34,056 bases of DNA from JANMMJ01 sp964543235. Lineage in GTDB: Bacteria > Pseudomonadota > Alphaproteobacteria > Rhizobiales > Aestuariivirgaceae. Below the pieces are notes generated by a model, which saw only the letters and a list, made by a program, of their open reading frames with translations, ran no database searches and was not told the DNA's origin. A program made the position numbers and the translations under genes. The stretch covers positions 1 to 34,056 of the forward strand of contig CAZIXE010000038.1 in NCBI GenBank assembly GCA_964543235.1, in the 5' to 3' direction. Positions 8,148 to 15,353 of this stretch are shown here, one piece after another. The first letter of the stretch is position 1, and each line of letters starts with the position of its first letter.

Positions 8148-9143
8148 ATGTCCCTCGAGATGAAGAACATGGCCCGCACGCCGGGCGATGAGGCCTTTCG
8201 CCGCGACAGCCTGAAGGGCACGCAGTGGGAGCCGACCTATGCCGGCGCGCTTTCCTACATGCGCCGCAAATACACCCGCGATCTCACCGGCGTCGACATC
8301 GCCGTCACCGGCATCCCCTTCGATCAGGCCGTATCGCACCGCGCCGGCACCCGCACCGGGCCCGAGGGCATTCGCCGCGCCTCTGTCGAAAACAGCTGGG
8401 GGCCGTTCTGGCCCTGGAACTTCGATCCATTCGACACGCTGGCGGTGATCGACTACGGTGACTGTTTCTTCGATTGGGGGCGCAAGGAGGAGTTCCCGGC
8501 CACCCTGGAGCGTCATGCCGCGGCCATCTTGGCCGCCGGTGCCGAAATGGTTTCACTCGGCGGCGATCATTACATCTCCTATCCGCTGCTGAAGGCCCAC
8601 GCGCAGAAGCACGGCCCGCTCTCGCTCATCCACTTCGACGCTCACCGCGACGTCGAACCCGACGACGGCGGCCGCATCGATCATGGCACCATGTTCGGTT
8701 ATGCCGTCAAGGAAGGCCTCATTGATCCGCGGCGCTCCGTACAGATCGGCATTCGCACGGTCTTCGCCGGCGAGCGCACCTTCGGCTTCCGCATTGTCTA
8801 TGCCGATGAGGTCCATGACAGTTCCCCCGCGCAGATAGCCGCCATTATCAGCGAGGTGGTCGGCCGCAACAAGGCTTACCTGACCTTCGACATTGACTGC
8901 CTCGATCCCGCGGCGGCGCCCGGCACCGGCACGCCCATCCCTGGTGGCCTTACCTATCATCAGGCCGCCGCGATCATCCGCAGGCTGACGGACATCGCTT
9001 TCGTCGGCATGGATCTTGTCGAGGTCTCCCCGCCCTTTGACCATGCCGACATCACCGCCCTGGCGGCCGCCTCCCTCATCATGGAGTATCTCTGCCTTCG
9101 CGCCTGGCAGAAGGGCGCCCGCGCCGTTCCGATCCCGGAATGA
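8148..9143 (+). CDS. speB: Agmatinase-family ureohydrolase
   Basis: A 331-residue manganese ureohydrolase, predicted to cleave agmatine to putrescine and urea, or a related guanidino compound. The six metal ligands are in place: His141 in LGGDHYIS, Asp164/His166/Asp168 in FDAHRDVE, and Asp248/Asp250 in FDIDCLDPAAAPGTGTP. The second position of the second motif is Arg (HRD) where many agmatinases have Thr (HTD), and the following residues are PDDGGRIDHG, so substrate preference may differ from classical SpeB (for example guanidinobutyrate). It follows the ABC ATPase by 3 bases and overlaps the acetyltransferase by 4, fitting conversion of an imported guanidino-amine into putrescine for SpuC or PuuA. 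Family assignment is firm; the substrate is inference. Confidence 0.87.
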   Translation: MSLEMKNMARTPGDEAFRRDSLKGTQWEPTYAGALSYMRRKYTRDLTGVDIAVTGIPFDQAVSHRAGTRTGPEGIRRASVENSWGPFWPWNFDPFDTLAVIDYGDCFFDWGRKEEFPATLERHAAAILAAGAEMVSLGGDHYISYPLLKAHAQKHGPLSLIHFDAHRDVEPDDGGRIDHGTMFGYAVKEGLIDPRRSVQIGIRTVFAGERTFGFRIVYADEVHDSSPAQIAAIISEVVGRNKAYLTFDIDCLDPAAAPGTGTPIPGGLTYHQAAAIIRRLTDIAFVGMDLVEVSPPFDHADITALAAASLIMEYLCLRAWQKGARAVPIPE

Positions 9144-9640
9144 ACATCCGGCCCGAAGCGCCGGACGAGCGCGCCGCTGTTCTGGCACTCACCCGCCAGG
9201 CCTTTGGCGGCGCTGAAGAGGCGGGCATCATTGCCCGCCTTGATGCCGGGGCTGCGGTACTGGCTTCGCTTGTGGCCATCGTGGACGGGCAGCTGCGGGG
9301 CCACATCCTGTTCAGCCCGCTTGCCGTGGAAGTGGAGGACCGGGCAGTCGCCGCTGCCGCCCTCGCGCCCATGTGTGTGGCCCCCGCCTGGCAGCGCCGC
9401 GGCATTGGCGCCGCGCTGGTGGAGGCGGGCATTGCCGCCATGCGGGCGCGTGGCGAACAGGCGATCATCGTGGTCGGCCACGAGACCTTCTACCCCCGCT
9501 TCGGTTTCAGCCACGATGTGGTGGCGGGCCTCGCCTGCGCCTTCCGTGACCTTCCCGCCTTCATGGGTCTGGAACTGGTCCCCGGCGTCCTGGGCGGCCG
9601 CCCCGGCACCTGCGCCTGGCATCCCGCCTTCGGCGTGTGA
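9140..9640 (+). CDS. GNAT-family N-acetyltransferase (YhbS-like)
   Basis: A 166-residue acyl-CoA-dependent acetyltransferase. The acetyl-CoA pocket is the segment MCVAPAWQRRGIGAALV, with the Q/R-x-x-G-x-G/A signature QRRGIG, and VVGHETFYPRFGF near residues 113-125 is characteristic of the YhbS-like subgroup. The start ATG overlaps the stop of the ureohydrolase (ATGA), so translation is coupled. The neighbourhood suggests an amine substrate, but YhbS-like proteins are poorly characterised, so that is only a guess. It closes the plus-strand polyamine unit. Confidence 0.85.
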   Translation: MNIRPEAPDERAAVLALTRQAFGGAEEAGIIARLDAGAAVLASLVAIVDGQLRGHILFSPLAVEVEDRAVAAAALAPMCVAPAWQRRGIGAALVEAGIAAMRARGEQAIIVVGHETFYPRFGFSHDVVAGLACAFRDLPAFMGLELVPGVLGGRPGTCAWHPAFGV

Positions 9641-9946
9641 GACGCCGGCCGCGAAGAGCCGCCGGACCGCCTCGAGAAACCTTGCCAGGACTACCATCAT
9701 GCCAACCTCTCAGCCTCAATCATCCTAGAGAGGGAATTTAGAGATATTAGGACTAAAAGTCAATGCCAAAGAATGAAATTATTTTACTGTGCTCATTCAG
9801 GGAGTTGAACCGGGAACTCTTGAGCATCTCTCGGGTCCTGGCGCAGAACGCCGCGACACGATCATGCCCGAATTGTCAGTCATGCTGTTTGCGCTCACCT
9901 GAGCGTTGCCACGCTTGTCTGTCACCGTCGAAACGGAGGTGTAGCC
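9641..9946. other. 306-bp intergenic stretch with a lower-GC core
   Basis: No convincing gene is seen here. Bases about 9725-9800 are clearly more AT-rich than the surroundings (for example TTTAGAGATATTAGGAC), suggesting a promoter region for the DUF3008 gene. An 84-codon open frame from 9763 has a plausible start but then turns into Cys/Arg-rich sequence and overlaps the DUF3008 gene in another frame, so I do not call it. Confidence 0.5.
9791..9825. repeat. Bipartite inverted repeat (possible RNA hairpin)
   Basis: GCTCA at 9791-9795 pairs with TGAGC at 9821-9825, and inside it GAGTT at 9802-9806 pairs with AACTC at 9815-9819, with an asymmetric internal loop. It lies in the AT-rich gap upstream of the DUF3008 gene. 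It could be a structured 5' leader element or a regulator site. The arms are short, so chance is possible. Confidence 0.3.
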
Positions 9947-10135
9947 ATGCAAGCCCAGTCGCGTGCCCAGCAGCGCGCCGCCAATGTCGCGCTCACTGCC
10001 AAGCGCGGCGGCCTTGACCCTCACGAGCTGAAGGGTCCGGCCCGGGCGCTCTATGAAACCATGACCATGCGCCAGCTCGAGGAAATGGCCTCGACTCCGG
10101 TCGAGGACCTGCCCGAGGAGGCGAAGGGTCACTGA
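9947..10135 (+). CDS. DUF3008 family small protein
   Basis: A 62-residue, very hydrophilic protein starting MQAQSRAQQRAANVALTAKR, matching the DUF3008 pattern (N-terminal S-K/R-A-Q-Q-x-A-A, then AKRG, then an L-K-G-x-x-x-x-M-x-E segment). Here the later parts are ELKGPARALYETM and MRQLEEMAS, ending acidic (VEDLPEEAKGH). GGAGG lies about 10 bases before the ATG at 9947. The function of the family is unknown; it is small, charged and cytoplasmic by appearance. It is convergent with puuB and not obviously part of the polyamine unit. Confidence 0.8.
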   Translation: MQAQSRAQQRAANVALTAKRGGLDPHELKGPARALYETMTMRQLEEMASTPVEDLPEEAKGH

Positions 10136-10154
10136 GCGGCGCTGCCACCGCCGT

Positions 10155-11432
10155 TCAGCTCAGCGCGTCCCTGAGGCGGTAGTATAGCATTGCCGCCACC
10201 AGGAGCGGCGTGCGCAGAGCCCCGCCGGGAAACGGCAGGTGCTTCACCCGCGCCAGCAGGTCGAAGCGCTCCGCCTGGCCGCGGATGCAGTCGGCCATGA
10301 GTTTCCCGTACATGCCCGACAGCGCTACGCCGTGCCCGGAATAGCCATGCGCGTAGAAGACGGTTGGCGTGAGCCTTCCGCAGTCGGGAATGCGGTTCGA
10401 GGTGATCGCGATCGAGCCGCCCCAGGCATGCGAGATCGCCGCCTCCTTGAGCTGCGGAAATACCTTGGTCATCCGCGGCTTCATGTATTGCCCGAGATTG
10501 GGCGGCTCCAGCGTGGAGTAGCTCGCCCTGCCGCCGAACAGCAGCCGCCGGTCGGCCGTCAGCCGGAAATAGTCGATGATGAAATTGGTGTTGGCCACGG
10601 CCTCGTTGTGGAGAATGAGTGCGCGCGCCAGGCCCTCCGTCAGGGGCTCGGTGGTGATGATGTAGCTCGTCACCGGCATGACCCGCCCATAGAGCGCCGG
10701 CACCGTGCGCCCGAGATAGGCATTGCCCGCGATCACCATGAACTTCGCCTTGACCGTGCCCCGCTCCGTATGGGCCCGGGGCTCGCTGCCGGTCTCGACC
10801 CGCACCACCGGCGAGCGCTCATGGATGACGGCGCCGGCCCTGACCGCCGCGGCCGCCAGCCCGAGGCAGTAGTTCAGCGGATGGAAATGGCCCGCCCCCC
10901 CTTCGCGCAGCGCCCCGTGATAGACGCTTGTGCCGAGCCTTGTTTCCAGCTCGGCCTTGCTCAGGACTTCGGTATCCGTATAGCCCAGCGCATCCCACTC
11001 CGCTTTCCAGGCCTTCAGGCCGTCCATCTGTGTGGGCTTCGGAATGCAGTGCAGATAGCCCCACACCAGATCGCAGGCGATCCGGTACCTGGCAATGCGA
11101 TCGGTGATGAGCTTCTTTGACTCCTCGGCAATCGCAAAACACCGCCGCGCGTCTTCGGCGCCGAGTTGCGCGGCGAGTTTGTCCTGGCCGACCGAGAACC
11201 CGGTGCAGATCTGCCCGCCATTGCGCCCCGAGGCGCCGTATCCCACCGTGACGGCTTCCAGGACGATGACCTTGTAGCCCGCGTCCGCCAGTTCGAGCGC
11301 CGCCGAAAGGCCCGTGAATCCCGCCCCGATCACGCAGACATCGGCGCTGGCCTCGCCCACCAGCGGCGGATGCGCCGCATGCGGTCGCGCCGTTGCATCG
11401 TAATAGGAAACTGCGTCAAGGGATTTGGCCAT
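10155..11432 (-). CDS. puuB: PuuB-like gamma-glutamylputrescine oxidase (FAD, DAO family)
   Basis: A 425-residue flavoprotein of the glycine/D-amino-acid oxidase family, predicted to oxidise gamma-glutamylputrescine to gamma-glutamyl-gamma-aminobutyraldehyde with release of ammonium and peroxide. The dinucleotide fold is VCVIGAGFTGLSAALEL (Gly36, Gly38, Gly41) ending in Glu of VIVLEA, and GYGASGRNGGQIC is the PuuB/OrdL-type FAD-contact loop. The C-terminal FAD motif is YAHGYSGHGVALSG. The ATG at 11432 has only a partial ribosome site (AAGG), and the proposed promoter puts the transcript start 2-3 bases ahead, so a near-leaderless message is possible. It diverges from puuA, which makes the substrate. 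The pairing with puuA makes the assignment good, although other amine oxidases of this family exist. Confidence 0.85.
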   Translation of the reverse strand: MAKSLDAVSYYDATARPHAAHPPLVGEASADVCVIGAGFTGLSAALELADAGYKVIVLEAVTVGYGASGRNGGQICTGFSVGQDKLAAQLGAEDARRCFAIAEESKKLITDRIARYRIACDLVWGYLHCIPKPTQMDGLKAWKAEWDALGYTDTEVLSKAELETRLGTSVYHGALREGGAGHFHPLNYCLGLAAAAVRAGAVIHERSPVVRVETGSEPRAHTERGTVKAKFMVIAGNAYLGRTVPALYGRVMPVTSYIITTEPLTEGLARALILHNEAVANTNFIIDYFRLTADRRLLFGGRASYSTLEPPNLGQYMKPRMTKVFPQLKEAAISHAWGGSIAITSNRIPDCGRLTPTVFYAHGYSGHGVALSGMYGKLMADCIRGQAERFDLLARVKHLPFPGGALRTPLLVAAMLYYRLRDALS

Positions 11433-11441
11433 GCTGGCCTT

Positions 11442-11471
11442 CGTCTAGCCGCCCCCCTTTTGCAAGGTCAA
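11442..11471 (-). promoter_or_regulatory. Proposed puuB promoter (minus strand)
   Basis: On the minus strand TTGACC (plus 11466-11471) and TAGACG (plus 11442-11447) are separated by 18 bases and match sigma70-type -35 and -10 boxes. The predicted transcript start is only 2-3 bases before the puuB ATG. It interleaves with the puuA promoter, so the two would compete for polymerase. Confidence 0.4.
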
Positions 11472-11487
11472 GCCGCCGGGCTAGACT
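11460..11487 (+). promoter_or_regulatory. Proposed puuA promoter (plus strand)
   Basis: TTGCAA at 11460-11465 and TAGACT at 11482-11487 are 16 bases apart, with a predicted start near 11494, 23 bases before the puuA ATG. The -10 lies in GGCTAGAC (11479-11486), which is the exact inverted copy of GTCTAGCC (11443-11450) covering the opposing -10 of puuB. Confidence 0.4.
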
Positions 11488-11516
11488 GCGCCATCGCCAC
11501 CAGCATTCAGGGTATC

Positions 11517-12866
11517 ATGTCGCAAGCCAAGTTCGAGGAATACATCACCGGCAACCGCATCAGCGAAGTGGAGTGTCTTGTTGCCGACATGTCGGGCACC
11601 GCCCGCGGCAAGATCCTGCCGCCCAAGAAATTCCTGAAGGGCCAGAAGTCGCGCGGCCTCCGCATCCCGGAGGAAGTGTTCACCCTCACGATCAACGGCC
11701 GCTATGTCTGGGATACCTCGGCCGTCAGCGACAGCGCCATCGACATCTACATGCAGCCCGACGTCGAAACCATCCGCATGGTTCCCTGGTACGCGGAACC
11801 CACCGCCCAGGTGATTTGCGATGCGTTCCACCTCAATGATGATCCGGTTGAGATTTCGCCGCGCCACGTGCTGAAGCGCGTCCTGTCGCTTTATCGCGAC
11901 AAGGGCTGGCGTCCCGTCGTGGCGCCTGAGCTCGAATTCTATCTGTGCAAGAAGAATCTCGATCCCGACTATCCGCTGGAGGCCGCCGTCGGCCGCTCCG
12001 GCCGCAAGGAGCCCGGCGGCCAGGCCTATGGCATTGACGCCGCCAACGACTTCGACCCGATCATCGAGGACATCTACGATTTCTGCGAGGCCCAGGAACT
12101 CGACGTCGATACGCTCTCCCATGAAAGCGGCCCCGCCCAGCTCGAGATCAACTTCAACCACGGCGACCCTCTGGAACTCGCCGACCAGGTCTTCCTGTTC
12201 AAGCGCACCGTCCGCCAGGCGGCGCTCAAGCATGACATGTACGCCACCTTCATGGCCAAGCCGCATGAGAACGAGCCGGGCTCGTCGATGCACCTGCACC
12301 AGTCGGTCCTGGACGCGAAGACGGGCAAGAATGTCTTTGCCGCGAGGGACGGCAAGCCCTCCAAGATCTTCCTCAATCACATCGGCGGCCTGCAGCGCTA
12401 CATGGCTGCCGCCCTGCCGCTCTGCGCGCCCAATGTGAACTCCTACCGCCGCCTCGTGCCCAACTCCGACGCCCCCACCAATGTCCATTGGGCCATCGAC
12501 AACCGCACCGTGAGTCTCCGCGTGCCGGCCTCCGATCCCGCCAATCTGCGGGTCGAAAATCGCGTCTCCGGCGCCGATGCCAACCCATACCTCGCCTTTG
12601 CCGCCTCCCTTGCCGCCGGCTATCTCGGCATGGTCGAACGCATCAAGCCGTCGGACCCGGTGCAGGGTTCTGCCTATCGCTACGCCCACACGCTGCCCAT
12701 CAGCCTCGACGAGGCCCTCGACAAGCTCAACTACACCAAGTCGCTGAAGCAGGTGCTCGGCGAGAAATTTGTCGAAGCCTATCAGGATGTGAAGTTCGAG
12801 GAGATGCAGCACTACCGCCGTGTCATCAGCTCCTGGGAGCGCGAGTACCTGCTGCTCAACGTGTGA
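11517..12866 (+). CDS. puuA: PuuA-like gamma-glutamylputrescine synthetase (glutamine synthetase fold)
   Basis: A 449-residue glutamine-synthetase-family ligase predicted to join glutamate to putrescine using ATP, the first step of the Puu pathway. The N-terminal beta-grasp part contains LVADMSGTARGKILPP, typical of PuuA-type enzymes. The catalytic part shows APELEFYL (metal Glu), the GPAQLEINF strand, FMAKPHENEPGSSMHLHQS (metal and ATP site) and NSYRRLVP, with AIDNRTVSLRVP and RVENRVSGADANPYL near the C-terminal half. The start at 11517 is preferred because it matches the family N-terminus; the upstream in-frame extension runs through puuB and the promoters. It stands alone on its strand, divergent from puuB. 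Glutamine synthesis proper is unlikely given length and context. Confidence 0.9.
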   Translation: MSQAKFEEYITGNRISEVECLVADMSGTARGKILPPKKFLKGQKSRGLRIPEEVFTLTINGRYVWDTSAVSDSAIDIYMQPDVETIRMVPWYAEPTAQVICDAFHLNDDPVEISPRHVLKRVLSLYRDKGWRPVVAPELEFYLCKKNLDPDYPLEAAVGRSGRKEPGGQAYGIDAANDFDPIIEDIYDFCEAQELDVDTLSHESGPAQLEINFNHGDPLELADQVFLFKRTVRQAALKHDMYATFMAKPHENEPGSSMHLHQSVLDAKTGKNVFAARDGKPSKIFLNHIGGLQRYMAAALPLCAPNVNSYRRLVPNSDAPTNVHWAIDNRTVSLRVPASDPANLRVENRVSGADANPYLAFAASLAAGYLGMVERIKPSDPVQGSAYRYAHTLPISLDEALDKLNYTKSLKQVLGEKFVEAYQDVKFEEMQHYRRVISSWEREYLLLNV

Positions 12867-12910
12867 TCCCGCGGTTCGCGCACCGCACCGGATTGCCGTG
12901 GTGAGCCGGT

Positions 12911-14560
12911 TCAGCCCTTGGCCTTGAGCGCCGACAGCGTCGTATAGGCCGAGAGCGCCTCGAGGCTCGACTTCACGTGCATGACCGCCGCACCGTCATG
13001 GTCGAGCGCCTCCTTCACCTTGGCACGGATATCGTCGCCCCTGGCGATGGTTACCGCATGGGCGCCGAAGGACTTGGCCCAGGCCGTGAAATCGGGATTG
13101 CTGAGGGCCGTGCCGGAAATCCGGTCCGGATACTCCCGCTCCTGGTGCGTACGGATCGTCGCGTAGCTGCCATTGTCGGAAATGACGATCTTGATCGCCG
13201 CCCCGTACTGGACCGCCGTTGCCAGTTCCTGCCCGGTCATCAGCACGCCGCCATCGCCGACGAAGGCAATCGCCGTCCGGGACGGCATGGCCAGCGCCGC
13301 CGCCACGGCGGCAGGAACCCCGTAGCCCATGGCGCCGGCAATGCCGCCGAGCAGCAGGTTGTTGGGCGTCATCGGCCAGAACCGGTGTGACCACGTGGTC
13401 ATGTTGCCGGCGTCATGGGTGATCACGCAATCGCCGGGGGCAAGTTCCGCCAGGGCCATCACGACTTCGCCGAAATCGACGCCATCCGCAGGATTGGCCG
13501 GTCTGAACGTCATGAACTCGCGGATGAAACCGTTGACGGATGAGATCCACGCCTCCCGCGCCGAGTTGACCACCCGCGGATGCTGCGCCAGGTCCTCGAG
13601 CAGGCCCGCCGGCTCGGCGATCACCCCGAGATCGGTTCGGAACACCCGTCCGATCGGCGCCGCGTCGGCATAGACATGCACCAGCCGCTGCAGCGGCTCG
13701 GGCGCCTGCGGAAACGTGTAATTGAGCGAGGCGACATCGCCGAGCCTGGTCCCCACCGCCAGGATGAGGTCGGCCTCGGCCAGGATCTTGCGGTGCGCCG
13801 CCGGCGTGCCGAACCCGATATGCCCGGCATAGAGCGGCGAGCGGTTGTCGAACACATCCTGGTTCTTCCAGGTTGCTGCCACCGGCATCCGCTGGGCTTC
13901 CGCAAAGCGCGCCAGTGCCGCCGCCCCGCGCTTGCCTCTGAGCTGCCCGCCGGCCAGCACCACCGGGCGCTCCGCGGCATCGATGGCCGCCTGCACGGCT
14001 TCGCTGGCCCGTGCATCATGCCGCGGCCAGGCCAGTGGAAAGGGCCCGGGCACGGGTGTTTCCACCTGTTCCCCCAGCACGTCCTCCGGCAGCGACACGA
14101 TAACCGGCCCCGGCACGCCCGAAGCTGCCAGGTGGAAGGCCCGGGTCACGGCCTCGGCCATCTTCCCGGCATCCGTGACCTCGAACACGCCCTTGGCCAT
14201 TCCGCCGAAGAACTGCGTGTAGTCGACTTCCTGGAAGGCGCCGCGCGCCAGTTCCTCGCGTGACACCTGGCCCACAAGCACCACCAGGGGCGCTGCATCC
14301 TGTTGCGCCACATGCACCGCGATCGACGCATTGGTGGCCCCGGGTCCCCGGCTCACCGCGACGACGCCCGGCCGGCCGGTGATCTTGGCGTCATTGACCG
14401 CCATGAAGCCGGCCCCGCCTTCATGCCGGCAGATGATTGTCCTGATCGCACTGTCATGCAGGGCATCGAGCAGGGCGAGATAGCTCTCGCCCGGCACGCA
14501 GTACACCCGCTCCACCCCATGTTTCTCCAGGCTGGCAACGATCAGGTCGGCAACGCGCAT
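12911..14560 (-). CDS. Thiamine-diphosphate enzyme, acetolactate-synthase-large-subunit-like, unknown substrate
   Basis: A 549-residue ThDP enzyme with the usual three domains: Pyr (about 1-170), central (190-320) and PP (360-535). The catalytic Glu is Glu47 in CRHEGGAGFMA. The metal/ThDP motif is VGDGGVLMTGQELATA, ending in SDN, and the SRGPGATNAS loop is present. It resembles acetolactate synthase large subunits, but no regulatory small subunit or ilvC is nearby. It is likely one of the many catabolic or orphan ThDP decarboxylases/carboligases. It lies 84 bases behind the Sel1-like gene on the same strand and is convergent with puuA. It is clearly different from the Xsc in this window, which is the other ThDP enzyme. 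Family is firm, function unknown. Confidence 0.8.
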   Translation of the reverse strand: MRVADLIVASLEKHGVERVYCVPGESYLALLDALHDSAIRTIICRHEGGAGFMAVNDAKITGRPGVVAVSRGPGATNASIAVHVAQQDAAPLVVLVGQVSREELARGAFQEVDYTQFFGGMAKGVFEVTDAGKMAEAVTRAFHLAASGVPGPVIVSLPEDVLGEQVETPVPGPFPLAWPRHDARASEAVQAAIDAAERPVVLAGGQLRGKRGAAALARFAEAQRMPVAATWKNQDVFDNRSPLYAGHIGFGTPAAHRKILAEADLILAVGTRLGDVASLNYTFPQAPEPLQRLVHVYADAAPIGRVFRTDLGVIAEPAGLLEDLAQHPRVVNSAREAWISSVNGFIREFMTFRPANPADGVDFGEVVMALAELAPGDCVITHDAGNMTTWSHRFWPMTPNNLLLGGIAGAMGYGVPAAVAAALAMPSRTAIAFVGDGGVLMTGQELATAVQYGAAIKIVISDNGSYATIRTHQEREYPDRISGTALSNPDFTAWAKSFGAHAVTIARGDDIRAKVKEALDHDGAAVMHVKSSLEALSAYTTLSALKAKG

Positions 14561-14644
14561 GAATCACTCCCCGGCACCGCCGGTTCACGGTGCCGCGCGT
14601 CACTCATGCCCGTACGCCGCAACCTTGTCGAGGGGCGGATCTGC

Positions 14645-15205
14645 CTACGGCCGTTGCAGCTTGATCATGAGCAGCTGCGCTTCCGCAATGCCGGCCTCCG
14701 CCGCCTGCCGGTAGTAGCGCAGCGCCATGTCGCGATCCGCCGTAAGGCCTTCGATTTTCATGTCCGAGATGACGTGGGGATCGTAGGTGCGCCCGAGGCG
14801 CAGTGCCGCGGCGGCCTCTCCGAGTGCCAGTGCCCTGGCATAGGAAACGCGCGCCGCGTTGAAATCGCCGCGGTCGAGAAACTTGTCGCCGTCGGTCAGC
14901 CTGGCGAAAGCCTCCGGCAGGCCGGGTCCCCGGCTGCTGTTGCGGTCGTGGACCGCAAGACCCGTCAGTCCGCTCACCATCAGCACCAGGACCGTGGACA
15001 GCGCCAGCCGCCGCAACCGCACCGCCTTGCGCCGCCTGAGAGCACGCGCGCTGCGCAGCCGGCTCATCTGGTAGGCGGCATCGAGGGCGGCGACGACCTC
15101 CGGCGGCGCCACCGGCCGTGGCGGCGGCTCGTCGCGCCATACCGGGGCGCGGCCCGGCGGTGCAGCAAAGGCATGTTCAGGCAGGATCGCGAGACGTCTG
15201 TTCAC
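14645..15205 (-). CDS. Membrane-anchored Sel1/TPR-like repeat protein
   Basis: A protein of about 186 residues. The N-terminal third is Pro/Arg-rich and ends in a basic patch (ARALRRRKAVRLRRL) just before one membrane span LALSTVLVLMVSGLTGLAV, so it is likely a single-pass type II inner-membrane protein with the C-terminus in the periplasm. The C-terminal part carries helical repeats of the Sel1/TPR type (FNAARVSYARALALGEAAAA; MALRYYRQAAEAGIAEAQLL). The GTG at 15205 is chosen as start because AGGAAAA lies 6-10 bases upstream; longer forms run into the pta promoter region. The role is unknown, probably protein-protein scaffolding. It may be co-transcribed with the ThDP enzyme. Confidence 0.65.
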   Translation of the reverse strand: MNRRLAILPEHAFAAPPGRAPVWRDEPPPRPVAPPEVVAALDAAYQMSRLRSARALRRRKAVRLRRLALSTVLVLMVSGLTGLAVHDRNSSRGPGLPEAFARLTDGDKFLDRGDFNAARVSYARALALGEAAAALRLGRTYDPHVISDMKIEGLTADRDMALRYYRQAAEAGIAEAQLLMIKLQRP

Positions 15206-15262
15206 GGGCTTTTCCTGTTCTGCCGTCCCGTGGTTGGGCCCGCCAATCCCCCGCAGGCCCGC

Positions 15263-15304
15263 ATTGCGCAATCTCGTGTGGCAGCATTGCCCCCGATTGT
15301 GGCA
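15263..15304. promoter_or_regulatory. Palindrome and 21-bp-spaced direct repeats between the Sel1-like gene and pta
   Basis: ATTGCGCAAT (15263-15272) is a perfect 10-base palindrome. TGTGGCA occurs at 15277-15283 and again at 15298-15304, exactly 21 bases apart, i.e. two helical turns. This divergent intergenic region would hold the promoter of pta. The spacing is that of many dimeric or MocR-type regulator sites, but the regulator is unknown. Confidence 0.3.
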
Positions 15305-15353
15305 AACATCCGGCACCCCGGGAAAATGTGAACGAAGCGGCAGGGAGGGATGC

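Noticed and set aside
9763..10017. 84-codon frame before the DUF3008 gene
   Set aside because: Cys/Arg-rich shadow-like composition in its second half and overlap with a recognisable gene.
11481..12812. 443-codon antisense frame over puuA
   Set aside because: PuuA motifs are intact on the other strand; the antisense translation is Gly/Val/Asp-rich without a family resemblance.
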